From: Bacillus sp. SG-1
GTDB lineage: Bacteria > Bacillota > Bacilli > Bacillales > Bacillaceae_B
Length of the DNA: 42,396 nt
Assembly (NCBI RefSeq): GCF_000181495.1
Contig: NZ_ABCF01000008.1
Coordinates: 42,501-84,896 of the forward strand
Direction of reading: 5' to 3'
Position 1 is the stretch's first letter. Each line of letters begins with the position of its first letter. This document shows positions 24,897-33,358 of this stretch, piece by piece. Under the pieces are notes generated by a model. The model saw nothing but the letters and a program-made list of their open reading frames with translations. It made no database searches and was not told the origin of the DNA. A program made the translations under genes and the position numbers.

Positions 24897-25301
24897 ATGT
24901 GTTGCTCCCTCCATCATTTTAATCTTGCATAATAGCTATTATTTCAAAGTAACCCGCGTGGTCTAGAAATTAGTCTAGCAAATGAGCAAAGAATTACAAT
25001 CAAAATGTTTTGAATATTTTAACGATTTTGTGCGTTATTCAAGCCTTTTCGGTTCTTTATCTTTTCAATGCTCTTTCAATCTACAATTATAGTTTTTTAG
25101 GCATATGTAAATAGTTATAAAATAAGGAAAATTAAGGATTGTAAATATGGTAAATATGTAACTGATAGGTAATTTATGGTAGTTTTTAAGAGGTTTCTGA
25201 TATAGTGATTATTGACTTAGAAGAACGTCAGTTAGAATAGGCAAGTAGAGAGAATTATTCAGTCATCAGGAATAGAATAATGAATTCAGTGGGGTGTGGA
25301 T
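24897..25301. other. AT-rich divergent promoter region
   Basis: About 400 bp between the divergent protease and Nudix genes. A weak TTGACT-15-TAGAAT (25212-25238) could drive the Nudix gene. Nothing else can be assigned; the middle is very AT-rich, as expected for a region that regulates an extracellular protease. Confidence 0.5.
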
Positions 25302-25718
25302 ATGAAAAGAGAAGATGTGGTTTATGGTTTGATATTTGATGAGCATAAACAAAAGGTAATTATGGTCAAAAATGTTGGGGCTGGATGGACGCTTCCCGGC
25401 GGTGCAGTTGAAAAGGGAGAGACGCTTGAGGAAGCTCTTATTCGTGAAGTAAGAGAGGAAACCAACTTAACAGTGGAAGTTGAAGAGCTGCTTGCCGTTA
25501 ATGAAGTGTTTTTTATTGAAAAAGACGTTCACCCGCTATTTTTCACTTTTAAAGTAAAGATTGTGGACAGTGAAATAAGCATTTTGGATCATGAGGAAAT
25601 TGAGGACATACAATGGGTGGACCTGAATGAGGCTGATGCATTAATGCCCTATTTTACTGAAGGAGTAGAAGGGCTGTTACAAGGTAAGCTCGATTATACC
25701 TTTCAAGGAAAGCGATGA
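25302..25718 (+). CDS. Nudix hydrolase
   Basis: The protein of 138 residues carries a complete Nudix box, [24 protein letters not shown], which binds Mg2+ and cleaves nucleoside diphosphates linked to another group. The preceding strand [15 protein letters not shown] is typical of the ADP-ribose/8-oxo-dGTP type, but the substrate cannot be assigned. I start at ATG 25302, since the upstream GGGGTGTG serves as its ribosome binding site and overlaps the in-frame GTG at 25296. It is followed immediately by a terminator. Confidence 0.92.
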   Translation: MKREDVVYGLIFDEHKQKVIMVKNVGAGWTLPGGAVEKGETLEEALIREVREETNLTVEVEELLAVNEVFFIEKDVHPLFFTFKVKIVDSEISILDHEEIEDIQWVDLNEADALMPYFTEGVEGLLQGKLDYTFQGKR

Positions 25719-25722
25719 TAGC

Positions 25723-25758
25723 AAACGTGAGCCCCATAGTATGGGAGCTCACGTTTTT
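25723..25758. terminator. Bidirectional terminator between convergent genes
   Basis: AAACGTGAGCCCCAT (25723-25737) pairs with ATGGGAGCTCACGTTT (25741-25756) with one bulge. The plus strand continues with a T-run. The T-run touches the stop codon of the convergent gene at 25758. Confidence 0.9.
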
Positions 25759-26030
25759 TACTTATGTTCCGCTTCAAGGTTTTCTGTCCCTTCTACGGCA
25801 ATCTCATAGGCATCAAGGATGGAATCATGATCTTCTTCATTCCTGATGTTGACAAGGTACTGGTCATCTCCCTCTTCCTCGACTTTCATCACAATCGTAT
25901 GGTTACCATTGCCAGACTTTAACATCGCGTAAGAATGGCCTTTCATTTCAAATAAGGCTTCAACTGAATATTGCTCCTGATTGCCATTCACATCTTCAAT
26001 GGTAATGATATCTCTGTATACATCATGCAT
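25758..26030 (-). CDS. DUF1292-type small acidic protein
   Basis: The protein of 90 residues is acidic and beta-strand rich (DIITIEDVNGNQEQYSVEAL, HSYAMLKSG), matching DUF1292 proteins of Firmicutes such as YrzB in size and pattern. The function is unknown. It starts at ATG 26030, with AAGGGGGA upstream on the minus strand; the GTG three bases earlier is less likely. It is a single gene convergent with the Nudix hydrolase. Confidence 0.75.
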   Translation of the reverse strand: MHDVYRDIITIEDVNGNQEQYSVEALFEMKGHSYAMLKSGNGNHTIVMKVEEEGDDQYLVNIRNEEDHDSILDAYEIAVEGTENLEAEHK

Positions 26031-26311
26031 CACTTTTCCCCCTTGTGGTTGAGATTGTCCTGTTTATCGTTTCCATTCTGGCAAGTGTTCATGTGAGGCA
26101 AAGAGTGAGAGAATCTTCCAGATTGGCAAAGGTAACTTCTTAAGCGGGATTTATCACCTCGAATAATTCTTTTGGTGAAGTGATTTGGGACTACCTGCAG
26201 AATTAGTATGACAACCGAGCAAAGTTCACGTCCGGACGCGGAGTTACACTTCCCATAGTCTCTGGAAAGAAAGGGCATACTAAGAAAAAAACTTAGTCAG
26301 GGGGAAAAGGT
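26031..26311. other. Divergent intergenic region, 281 bp, unassigned
   Basis: An 82-codon minus-strand frame crosses it (26278-26030) but lacks a ribosome binding site and has unusual composition (Cys, His and Asn rich), so I do not call it. It holds hairpins TCACC...GGTGA (near 26153-26178) and ACTAAG...CTTAGT (26279-26297). The region could be a structured leader, but nothing matches a riboswitch I know. Confidence 0.4.
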
Positions 26312-26617
26312 GTGAAGGTGGACGATCAGGAAAGGAGTCAGCTCAGTCAGGCAATCGACCAGTTATCAGAAGGACTGGACACCATCATTGAGCTGTATAA
26401 CAATTCGGTGGAAGATAAGCCGCTTCTTCAATTGACGGATGAGAATGAAGAGTTATTGAGCAGAGCCACAATCAAATATGGCGGAGAAGAGGTCAACGGA
26501 AAGGTGAACAAAGTAATAGCCGAACTTCTCGAATGGCTTCCGCTGGATGATGTGGTAACTGAAGAAGCTGAAGCGAATGAAGAAACGGAAGAAACCGAAG
26601 AAATCGAAGACAAATAG
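26312..26617 (+). CDS. Small acidic protein, unknown
   Basis: The protein of 101 residues starts at GTG 26312 after GGGGGAAAAGG. It is helical and highly acidic, ending in a Glu/Thr run (EAEANEETEETEEIEDK). There is no transmembrane segment or signal. I do not recognise the family. The gene is followed by a near-perfect terminator, which supports it as a real single-gene transcript. Confidence 0.7.
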   Translation: MKVDDQERSQLSQAIDQLSEGLDTIIELYNNSVEDKPLLQLTDENEELLSRATIKYGGEEVNGKVNKVIAELLEWLPLDDVVTEEAEANEETEETEEIEDK

Positions 26618-26641
26618 CCGTTACGAAGACGGCAGTAAATG

Positions 26642-26679
26642 AAAAACAGAGAAAATGTCAGTGATTTTCTCTGTTTTTG
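26642..26679. terminator. Strong terminator, both directions
   Basis: AAAAACAGAGAAAAT (26642-26656) is perfectly complementary to ATTTTCTCTGTTTTT (26664-26678), with a 7-nt loop. It can end both the acidic-protein gene and the convergent phosphodiesterase gene. Confidence 0.93.
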
Positions 26680-26724
26680 TATGGAAAGAGAACTAGTGTT
26701 GTCGGAGGGAATGATGAGCAAAAA

Positions 26725-27669
26725 TCACTTTTTAAAAAGAAGCAAGGCTAGAAACGTAATGGCACTGATAATTAATGAGGTTTTCTCAAGTAAACTGGTG
26801 GATGAATAATATTGTTCGTCAGGATAATTTGTGATGATTCCATTCACATTGAGGTTGCGTAAGCTCTGTGCAGTTTTTGAATCAGAAACTGTCCACGTAA
26901 AGACATTCAGGTTTCGTTCTTTAGCCTGCTGCATGAAGCTGGCATCTACAAGGGTTGCTTTAGGATTGATAAAGGAGGCGAATCCATCGATTGCAAACAG
27001 GTCTTCCCCTGAGGAGAATTCAGAAGTTCCAATAATGATTCCAGTAGGGATCACAGGCAGCAGTTGATGAAATTCCTGAATGGACTGTTTATCAAACGAC
27101 TGGACAATAATGGGGGATAGTGTATATCCCGCCTTCAACCTTTTGGTTAAAAGCTCAGCCAGTTCTTCCTCGATATCAGGGTAAATAGAGGGGTGTTTGA
27201 GTTCAATCAGAATTCCAGTTCGTCCTTCATACCGGTCGAGTATAGTTTCAAGGGTAGGAACTTTTTCTCCTTTGAATCTTGGACTGAACCAGCTCCCGGC
27301 GTCAAGAGCTGCCAAATCGTCGTAAGTCAAGTTCTTAATGCGTCCTGTTCCATTGGTTGTCCGGTCAACAGTCACATCATGCATGGCAACAAGTTTTCCG
27401 TCCTTTGTCATTTGAACATCAACCTCGATGTAATCGGCGCCAAGGTTGACAGCCATATCAAAGGCAGAGAGAGTGTTTTCAGGTGCTAAGGCAGAAGCAC
27501 CGCGGTGAGCAACAATTAAAGTATCATTACCCTTGTCGCTGGCAAAGGATCCTGTCATTCCATTCAGGAAACAGAACACAGAAAAACTGAGAAACAAAGA
27601 GAGAAGTATTTTGATAAGCATTCCTCCTTTCAACCTATTCAGCCCTTTCCCTTCATTACCCTTCTTCAC
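26725..27669 (-). CDS. Secreted or membrane-anchored glycerophosphodiester phosphodiesterase
   Basis: The enzyme hydrolyses glycerophosphodiesters to glycerol 3-phosphate and an alcohol. The catalytic domain starts with VAHRGASALAPENTL (His-Arg and Glu of the active site), then EVDVQMTKDGKLVAMHDVTVDRTT. An N-terminal hydrophobic stretch (LIKILLSLFLSFSVFCFL) is a signal peptide or anchor, and a C-terminal hydrophobic helix (LIISAITFLALLLF) ends in KK, so the protein is probably surface-anchored, unlike a plain secreted GlpQ. The start is uncertain: GTG 27669 has no good ribosome binding site, and AAAGGAGG lies only 1 nt before an internal ATG near 27621. Confidence 0.88.
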   Translation of the reverse strand: MKKGNEGKGLNRLKGGMLIKILLSLFLSFSVFCFLNGMTGSFASDKGNDTLIVAHRGASALAPENTLSAFDMAVNLGADYIEVDVQMTKDGKLVAMHDVTVDRTTNGTGRIKNLTYDDLAALDAGSWFSPRFKGEKVPTLETILDRYEGRTGILIELKHPSIYPDIEEELAELLTKRLKAGYTLSPIIVQSFDKQSIQEFHQLLPVIPTGIIIGTSEFSSGEDLFAIDGFASFINPKATLVDASFMQQAKERNLNVFTWTVSDSKTAQSLRNLNVNGIITNYPDEQYYSSTSLLEKTSLIISAITFLALLLFKK

Positions 27670-27843
27670 TCGGGTTTTACACCCGCATTGTCCTTATATA
27701 TTAAATTATGCAAAATTGGGACGGATGGTCAGCAAAACGGGCTTTATATTTTTAATGCTTTCGGGGAGATAGTGCAGACGAAAAATAAGTTTTGCCGGGC
27801 TTCCATTCATCATAGGTATTAATGAGAGAAGGAGGCTGAAAAG

Positions 27844-28704
27844 ATGAGAAAGCAACTGATAGCAAGACTGGAGGAGAGAATAGCAAATTTCATAGATGGT
27901 GAAGGGTCTGACAAACTACAACGAAAGAATGAGTTGCTGAGAAAAAGAAATGGAGAAATCGTAAAAGTCGAAGGAACAGGAAGAATTGAAAAAGTTGAAA
28001 GAGTCGAAGGTGGAAGCAGGGCAGATTACACGCTTCACCTGAAATATTTGGTCAAACAAAAGAACCTGATGCATATAGAAGAAGAAATTGAACCAAGAGA
28101 GGCTTTCTTTTACAAAGGCAAACTTGTCAGTGATGATGAACTTCCAGTTGACTACAGCCAGCAGTCACAGCCTGAAATCAACTTCCGTGATGGGGAAGAA
28201 GAAGAAAGGATCGCCTATCAATACGATCGGTTAAAAGCTGTTCAGTATGCAGAAAAATGGTGGAACAGTTACAATCCCGCCTATAAAAAGTTTGAAGTCG
28301 ATTGTACAAACTTCATCTCTCAATGCCTTCATGCTGGCAACGCGCCAATGAGAGGATATCCAGGCCGTGGAAGAGGCTGGTGGATGAGAGACAACAATTG
28401 GAGTTACAGCTGGTCTGTAGCCAATTCACTTCGCCTATATCTTCCTTCTTCCAATTCCGGCCTGAGAGCGGAAGAAGTCTCAGGCCCGGAAGAATTAAAG
28501 CTCGGGGATGTAATCTGTTACGACTTTGAAGGAGACGGCCGATACAATCATAATACGATTGTGACTTCCAAGGACGCCTATGGAATGCCGTTGGTCAATG
28601 CCCACACCACAAACAGCAGGCTAAGGTACTGGAGTTATGAAGATTCAACCGCGTATACTTCTGATATCAAATATAAGTTCTTCACAATTGTAGATGATCA
28701 CTAA
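27844..28704 (+). CDS. yhbB: YhbB-like protein with putative amidase domain
   Basis: The protein has 286 residues. The N-terminal half is charged and helical. The C-terminal half (from about 125) is the Amidase_6-type domain seen in Bacillus YhbB: VQYAEKWWNSYNPAYKKF, then CTNFISQCLHAGNAP with a probable catalytic Cys, and a His in RYNHNTIVTS and NAHTTNS. The fold is expected to be NlpC/P60-like, acting on amide bonds in peptides or cell wall. No signal peptide is visible. The start is ATG with AAGGAGG upstream. In B. subtilis yhbB stands between yhbA (queG) and cspR (trmL), and here it still precedes trmL. It has been linked to sporulation in that species. Confidence 0.82.
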   Translation: MRKQLIARLEERIANFIDGEGSDKLQRKNELLRKRNGEIVKVEGTGRIEKVERVEGGSRADYTLHLKYLVKQKNLMHIEEEIEPREAFFYKGKLVSDDELPVDYSQQSQPEINFRDGEEEERIAYQYDRLKAVQYAEKWWNSYNPAYKKFEVDCTNFISQCLHAGNAPMRGYPGRGRGWWMRDNNWSYSWSVANSLRLYLPSSNSGLRAEEVSGPEELKLGDVICYDFEGDGRYNHNTIVTSKDAYGMPLVNAHTTNSRLRYWSYEDSTAYTSDIKYKFFTIVDDH

Positions 28705-28708
28705 ATTA

Positions 28709-28736
28709 TTGTCCTTGGAGCAAACGGTGGTATAAT
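28709..28736 (+). promoter_or_regulatory. Putative sigma-A promoter of trmL
   Basis: TTGTCC (28709-28714), 16 bp, then a consensus TATAAT (28731-28736), 33 bp before the trmL start. It lies directly after the yhbB-like stop, so trmL can be transcribed separately. Confidence 0.6.
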
Positions 28737-28769
28737 GTCACATAGAGTTTATTATCGAGGTGACGAATA

Positions 28770-29252
28770 GTGGGTATACATGTAGTACTATATCAACCAG
28801 AGATTCCTGCAAACACCGGAAATATCGCACGGACATGTGCAGCAACTGACACGACTCTTCATCTGATCAGACCCTTAGGTTTTTCAACAGACGATAAAAT
28901 GCTGCGCAGAGCGGGACTTGATTACTGGCAGTTTGTAGAAATCAACTACTATGATTCCATTGAGGAATTCTTTGAAAAAAATGAAGGCGGTGAATTTTAC
29001 TATCTCACAAAATACGGTGAGAATGTCCATTCCGGCTATGATTACAGCAATAAGGAGAAGGATTATTACTTCATCTTTGGAAGAGAGACAACCGGACTTC
29101 CGGATGAAGTCATCGAAAACAACAAGGATCGCTGCCTTAGAATTCCGATGAATAACAATGCCCGCTCCCTTAACCTTTCCAATACGGCTGCAATTCTTGT
29201 ATATGAAGCGTTGCGCCAGCAGGATTACTTGCAACTGAATAAAAAATTGTAA
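28770..29252 (+). CDS. trmL: tRNA (cytidine/uridine-34 2'-O)-methyltransferase
   Basis: This SPOUT enzyme methylates the wobble ribose of tRNA-Leu, in Bacillus known as CspR. It has 160 residues, start to end: VLYQPEIPANTGNIARTCAA, FGRETTGLPDEV (motif 2) and IPMNNNARSLNLSNTAAILVYEALRQ (motif 3 with the knot). GTG 28770 with GAGGTGA upstream. The length is exactly that of the minimal SPOUT methyltransferases. It is followed by a terminator. Confidence 0.95.
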   Translation: MGIHVVLYQPEIPANTGNIARTCAATDTTLHLIRPLGFSTDDKMLRRAGLDYWQFVEINYYDSIEEFFEKNEGGEFYYLTKYGENVHSGYDYSNKEKDYYFIFGRETTGLPDEVIENNKDRCLRIPMNNNARSLNLSNTAAILVYEALRQQDYLQLNKKL

Positions 29253-29283
29253 AAGGACTGGATGTTGTCTGGTTCTTTTTTTT
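29251..29283 (+). terminator. Terminator of trmL
   Basis: AAAGGACTGGA pairs with TCTGGTTCTTT, with G-U pairs, and is followed by a run of T. A closely similar hairpin (AAAAAGGACGGGA/TCCCGGTTCTTTTT) lies at 32130-32158. Confidence 0.8.
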
Positions 29284-29339
29284 GCTTAATTTGTTTTGTT
29301 CTTCATAAAGGCTGGGTTTATTTACGCTTTAGGTGGAGT

Positions 29340-29575
29340 GTATCTGCTTTAGGATGTCAAGCTTTCTCAAGACAGTTTTGGCTCTCAGTGCTGTGGTTGA
29401 TGTCCTTGAAGGAGTTTCTCAAGGCAGTCTCGGCTGTCAATTCGGTGGTTGATGTCCTTGAGGAAGGATCTCAAGACACTTTTGGTTGCCAATTCGTGAG
29501 TTGATGTCCTTGAGGAGGGTTCTCAAGACACTTTCGGCTCCAAATTCGAGGATTGATCTCCTAGAAGGGGTAGCC
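29340..29575. repeat. Tandem array 3: four 52-bp units
   Basis: CTCAAG recurs at 29366, 29418, 29470 and 29522, exactly 52 bp apart. Each unit contains CTCAAGACAC-TTTTGGCT, a variable middle, GTTGATGTCC and TTGAGGAGG. Across unit junctions TGTCCTTGAG faces CTCAAGACA, a short palindrome with one bulged base. The unit sequence is unrelated to arrays 1 and 2. A 52-bp period is not a codon multiple. Confidence 0.85.
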
Positions 29576-29711
29576 AAGAACTGACGCACTTAGGTAACCT
29601 ATTATTTTGGTTGATAGGGGAACCGTACTATAATTCAATAAGGATAATTAGAAGTTGCCATGTAAGGTAGCTTTGGCTCTCTGAACCTTATGATTCTAAA
29701 GAAAAGCAAAT

Positions 29712-29743
29712 ATCCCCCCTCATCATTTAAAACAAGGGGGGAT
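29712..29743 (-). terminator. Terminator of dbpA
   Basis: ATCCCCCCT (29712-29720) pairs with AGGGGGGAT (29735-29743). On the minus strand the stem is followed by ATTTGCTTTTC. It lies just downstream of the dbpA stop. Confidence 0.75.
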
Positions 29744-29763
29744 CGCATTTTCTATACCATCTA

Positions 29764-31209
29764 TTATTTAATTGCTTTACTCACTTTTAACTTCTTACCT
29801 TTGACCGTCGCCTTCTCCATGGCTTGTAAAACCAAGGAGCCCTTTCCATTCAGAATGTCTACATAAGACATTTGATCATGTATGGTGATAATGCCTATAT
29901 CATCTGCAGAGACGCCAGGGATTTTTGCGATCGTTCCGACAAAATCAACAGCGCGGATTTTCTTCTTTTTACCTCCGGTGAAATGGAGTTTCATAATATC
30001 TTGATTGATGCGGGCGGTTTTATTATTCCTTACAACGCGTCTGCCGCTGAGTTTTTCTTCGAAAGCAGCTTTTCCAGCAGCCACTTCGGAATGGCTTGGA
30101 GCTTCTACTGCAGGTAGTTCAAAGCCGATGTATCTTTCAATTGCTTTGATGAATTTTCCTTCATAAGGAGTTGATAATGTAATGGCTTTTCCTTTATTTC
30201 CGGCACGGCCGGTTCTTCCGGTACGGTGCACGTAGCTCTCTTTTTCCATGGGAACATCATAGTTGATGACCAGTGTCACATTATCAATATCAATCCCTCT
30301 TGCAGCTACATCAGTCGCCACAAGATAGCGGAAGTTCCCCAGTTTGAATCCTTCCATAACAGAGAATCTGTCTTCTTGTTCCAGCCCCCCATGGAGTCTC
30401 TCACAAGGATATCCGGCCTTTTCGAGTTCAGAATACACTGTATCCACGTTTTCCTTTGTCCGGCAGAAAATCAGGCAGCTGTCAGGATTTTCTACTACTG
30501 TGATGTCTTTAAGGAGTGAGATTTTTTCTTCTTCTCTCACTTCAATTAAGGAATGTTCAATGGTATCAGCTGTCACCCCGGTTGATTCAATCTCAATCTG
30601 AAGAGGATTGTTCATGTATTTATGGCAAAGATTTTCAACGTCTTTAGGCAAGGTAGCGGAAAACACCATTGTTACACGATTTGAAGGCAGCTCTTTAATA
30701 ATCGCTTCCACTTCATCGATGAAACCTCTATTAAGCATCTCATCTGCTTCATCAATGATAAGATACTTGATTTGATTCAGGTCTAACGTTTCTCTTTCAA
30801 TGTGGTCCATGACCCGGCCAGGCGTACCAACGACTACATGAGTTTTTTGTTTTAGCTCATCCTTTTGTTTTGAAAAAGGTTCTTTTCCATAAACGGCCAC
30901 TGCTTTAATGCGTTTAAACCTTCCGATATTCGTGATATCTTCGCGTACTTGAACCGCAAGCTCCCTGGTTGGGGTAAGGATTAATGCCTGTGGCTTTTTC
31001 TCTTCCCATTCAATCATATCGGAAACAGGGATGCCAAAGGCGGCAGTCTTTCCGCTACCTGTTTGGGCTTTAACGACAAGATCTTGATTTTCCAATGCAG
31101 ATGGAATGACTTTATTTTGGACTTCAGTTGGCGTTTCATATTTTAAAACAGCTAGTGCTCTTTGTATCTCTTCACTTACATGATAATCCGCAAAACTTTT
31201 TTTACTCAT
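29764..31209 (-). CDS. dbpA: ATP-dependent RNA helicase DbpA
   Basis: This is a DEAD-box helicase of 481 residues acting in 50S ribosome assembly. It has Q motif [12 protein letters not shown], Walker [21 protein letters not shown], the DEAD box in [14 protein letters not shown] (FSATLP), motif [11 protein letters not shown] and [10 protein letters not shown]. The C-terminal 75 residues are the DbpA RNA-binding domain ([21 protein letters not shown]), which targets hairpin 92 of 23S rRNA; this domain separates it from other DEAD-box proteins. The B. subtilis orthologue is YxiN. The start is ATG with AAGAGGTTGA upstream on the minus strand. Confidence 0.95.
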   Translation of the reverse strand: MSKKSFADYHVSEEIQRALAVLKYETPTEVQNKVIPSALENQDLVVKAQTGSGKTAAFGIPVSDMIEWEEKKPQALILTPTRELAVQVREDITNIGRFKRIKAVAVYGKEPFSKQKDELKQKTHVVVGTPGRVMDHIERETLDLNQIKYLIIDEADEMLNRGFIDEVEAIIKELPSNRVTMVFSATLPKDVENLCHKYMNNPLQIEIESTGVTADTIEHSLIEVREEEKISLLKDITVVENPDSCLIFCRTKENVDTVYSELEKAGYPCERLHGGLEQEDRFSVMEGFKLGNFRYLVATDVAARGIDIDNVTLVINYDVPMEKESYVHRTGRTGRAGNKGKAITLSTPYEGKFIKAIERYIGFELPAVEAPSHSEVAAGKAAFEEKLSGRRVVRNNKTARINQDIMKLHFTGGKKKKIRAVDFVGTIAKIPGVSADDIGIITIHDQMSYVDILNGKGSLVLQAMEKATVKGKKLKVSKAIK

Positions 31210-31537
31210 TATTCAACCTCTTTATTTGTTTTTTCGTCCTATGTATAGGATTCTCTTCAAGAAACATCGTATGCATTATCGGAATATGGTTCATTATACT
31301 TGAAAAGTGAGGACAAATCGCTTTTATTACAAATTTTTAAAATAAGGAGACTCTCCCAACCTCTGAAACAGCCGGGGGAAAGGAGAATTTGTGCCATTTG
31401 TTAACATTTGGAACTTCACATATCATCTATGCATCTGCAGAGGGACAGGAATCAATAAGAACCCGAAGCACTGAATAGTTTTTTGAGGCATACAAAATGG
31501 AGACCGAGGGTAAACCTCACATAAAAGGATGATAGCC
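31210..31537. other. Divergent intergenic region, dbpA to DUF4385 gene
   Basis: About 330 bp with no gene. A TATAAT (minus strand, 31298-31293) could be the -10 for dbpA, but no matching -35 is found at the right spacing. Inverted ends around TCCTATGTATAGGA (31238-31251) form a small palindrome near the dbpA start. The plus-strand side has no clear promoter. Confidence 0.45.
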
Positions 31538-31984
31538 ATGGCTTTTAACTATGATTTGGACTTTGTAAAAATCGATTTTCGCAAAAATCCTGAATTGTAC
31601 AGGGTTGGCAGGGGAGAACAAGGGGTGCTGCTGGTGGAGCCTTACAAAAGTGAAATCCTGCCGCATTGGCGATTCAAGACCCCTGAAATAGCGGAGGAGT
31701 CATCCGATAAAATTTATCAGATGTTTCTCGATTATAAGGAGAAAGACGATTTTGTCGGCATGGACATGGCCAGGAAATTTCTACAGATGGGATATACACG
31801 AGCACGCCGATACACGAATTACAAAGGCGGGAAGAAATATGACGGGAATGGCGAGATAAACGAAAGGCAGAATGATCCGGAGAAGGCAGAATCAGCGGCC
31901 ATCTTTATGGGAAAATGGAAGCTTGCGAGAGAGGATAAAGATTATCTTGAGCGGAAAAAAGACCACCAGAAGAAATATGGATAA
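31538..31984 (+). CDS. DUF4385 family protein
   Basis: The protein of 148 residues matches the DUF4385 pattern of Bacillus: MAFNYDLDFVKIDFRKNPELYRVGRGEQGVL at the start, then LPHWRFKTPEIAEES and ARKFLQMGYTRARRYTNYKGGKKY. It is basic, soluble and has no signal. The function is unknown; the Arg/Tyr-rich centre suggests nucleic acid or phosphate binding. I start at ATG 31538, since AAAGGATGA ends 5 nt upstream and the in-frame ATG at 31529 overlaps it. Confidence 0.82.
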   Translation: MAFNYDLDFVKIDFRKNPELYRVGRGEQGVLLVEPYKSEILPHWRFKTPEIAEESSDKIYQMFLDYKEKDDFVGMDMARKFLQMGYTRARRYTNYKGGKKYDGNGEINERQNDPEKAESAAIFMGKWKLAREDKDYLERKKDHQKKYG

Positions 31985-32129
31985 AGGTAAGGGTGCCTGG
32001 TCCCGGCTCCGGTTACTTTGAAAGAGAGTCAACCGGGCTTCATGAAGTCATTGAGATAATAAGCCCCGCCGCCTTTTGAGTACAGCAGAAATTGGCTTTC
32101 GCCACCTCTAACAAATTTACATGCAACTA

Positions 32130-32158
32130 AAAAAGGACGGGATGTTCCCGGTTCTTTT
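32130..32158 (+). terminator. Terminator before nfrA
   Basis: AAAAAGGACGGGA pairs with TCCCGGTTCTTTTT (G-U allowed), followed by ATTTG. The T-run is inside the stem end. It would end transcripts from the DUF4385 gene. Confidence 0.75.
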
Positions 32159-32225
32159 TATTTGTCTTGTGATAGGTGTAACCTTAACATAGAGGATAAA
32201 ATAGATATTGGGAGGTTTTTAATAT

Positions 32226-32975
32226 ATGAATTCAACAATAGAGACGATTTTATCCCATAAGTCAGTGAGGAAGTTCAAGGATGAAGAACTGACGAGGGAA
32301 CAAATTGAAACATTGGTCAGGAGTGCCCAGGCAGCATCGACCTCCAGCATGATTCAGGCCTATACGATCATCGGGGTTACGGATCCAAAAAAGAAAGCAG
32401 AGCTTGCTGCTATTGCCGGTAATCAAAGCTATGTGGAAGAAAACGGCCACTTCTTTGTATTCTGTGCAGACCTTTACCGTCACGAGGTCATTGGGGAAAA
32501 TGAAGAAGCAGACGTAACCGAATCACTCCAAAGTACGGAAAAATTCATGGTTGCGGTGATAGATGCTGCACTTGCTGCACAAAATGCTAGTGTCGCCGCC
32601 GAATCAATGGGCCTCGGAATCTGTTACATAGGCGGCATCCGAAATGACTTAAATGCGGTGTGTGAAGTACTGGAGATCCCGGACAGAGTTATTCCTTTAT
32701 TCGGACTGGCAGTGGGGACTCCTGATGAAGATAATGATCTCAAACCGAGAAGACCGCTGTCCCACGTCTACCATGAAAATGCATATAGGTCTGATAAAGA
32801 AACAGTGGCAAAAGAACTGGAAGAATATGATGCAACCATTTCTGAGTATTATTCAGAGCGAACCAATGGAAAAAGGACGGATACTTGGTCAGCTCAAATG
32901 GCAAGGATGTTGTCAGCCAAAAAGCGCATGTATATGAAAGAGTTTGTTGAGAAAAAGAAGTATGACTTGAAATGA
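32226..32975 (+). CDS. nfrA: NfrA-type FMN-dependent NAD(P)H oxidoreductase
   Basis: This nitroreductase-fold flavoprotein of 249 residues reduces FMN, nitroaromatics or oxidised thiols using NADPH. Visible features: ETILSHKSVRKF (FMN phosphate site, Ser-Val-Arg-Lys), AAQAASTSSMIQAYTI, MGLGICYIGGIRND (FMN binding) and PLFGLAVGTPDED. The C-terminus carries KRTDTWSAQMARMLSAKKRM. It matches the 249-residue length of B. subtilis NfrA1. The start is ATG with GGGAGG 8 nt upstream. It is a single gene with its own terminator; in B. subtilis the family is stress-induced. Confidence 0.9.
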   Translation: MNSTIETILSHKSVRKFKDEELTREQIETLVRSAQAASTSSMIQAYTIIGVTDPKKKAELAAIAGNQSYVEENGHFFVFCADLYRHEVIGENEEADVTESLQSTEKFMVAVIDAALAAQNASVAAESMGLGICYIGGIRNDLNAVCEVLEIPDRVIPLFGLAVGTPDEDNDLKPRRPLSHVYHENAYRSDKETVAKELEEYDATISEYYSERTNGKRTDTWSAQMARMLSAKKRMYMKEFVEKKKYDLK

Positions 32976-33006
32976 GCTCGGTTTGAAAGCTGTTGAACTT
33001 AACATA

Positions 33007-33038
33007 AAAGCCCCCTGCCATCGTCGGCAGGGGGCTTT
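33007..33038. terminator. Terminator between nfrA and the convergent small gene
   Basis: AAAGCCCCCTGCC (33007-33019) pairs perfectly with GGCAGGGGGCTTT (33026-33038), a 13-bp stem with a 6-nt loop, usable from both sides. Confidence 0.92.
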
Positions 33039-33048
33039 CTTTCTAAAA

Positions 33049-33144
33049 TCAGTCTTTGTTTGTACCTGGCTTGTTATCGTAACCGGCAGTAAAGATCGCT
33101 GTAAGGAATGCAGCACATACGCCCAAAATAAGAATTGTACCCAT
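33049..33144 (-). CDS. Small membrane peptide, 31 residues
   Basis: The reading frame encodes MGTILILGVCAAFLTAIFTA followed by GYDNKPGTNKD: one hydrophobic helix and a short polar tail, so a single-pass membrane peptide. The ribosome binding site GAGGAGG lies about 11 nt before the ATG, a little far but strong, and the 3' end abuts a terminator. I do not know the family. Evidence is the composition and flanking signals only. Confidence 0.6.
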   Translation of the reverse strand: MGTILILGVCAAFLTAIFTAGYDNKPGTNKD

Positions 33145-33291
33145 ATCTATGTATTCCTCCTCGTATCGTTGTTTCGTTGTCAATCCTTCTCTTAGTATAG
33201 CCTATTTCCCTGATTATGTGAATGTTAAGCCGATTTTTTTCGGGTAATATTTGAAAACTTTTCGAACATCAGGACAATTTTCTTTATTTAG

Positions 33292-33324
33292 CATGATTGT
33301 CTATCTGAGGGCATAGAGTATAAT
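33292..33324 (+). promoter_or_regulatory. Putative overlapping sigma-E and sigma-A promoters of prkA
   Basis: CATGATT (33292-33298), 13 bp and CATAGAGT (33312-33319) resemble a sigma-E promoter (ATATT and CATACAMT). Overlapping it, TTGTCT (33297-33302), 16 bp and TATAAT (33319-33324) fit sigma-A. Sporulation control by sigma-E is reported for prkA in B. subtilis. Which is used here is not known. Confidence 0.45.
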
Positions 33325-33358
33325 AATCGCTCTCAACAAGTGACAGGGGAGGTCCTTT

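Larger units (their letters stand above)
29253..29763. other. Intergenic region holding tandem array 3
   Basis: About 510 bp between convergent trmL and dbpA, with no gene. It contains the 52-bp array and the dbpA terminator; 29580-29700 shows nothing I can assign. Confidence 0.75.

Noticed and set aside
26030-26278. 82-codon minus-strand ORF
   Set aside because: No ribosome binding site, unusual composition, and it abuts the start of the DUF1292 gene.
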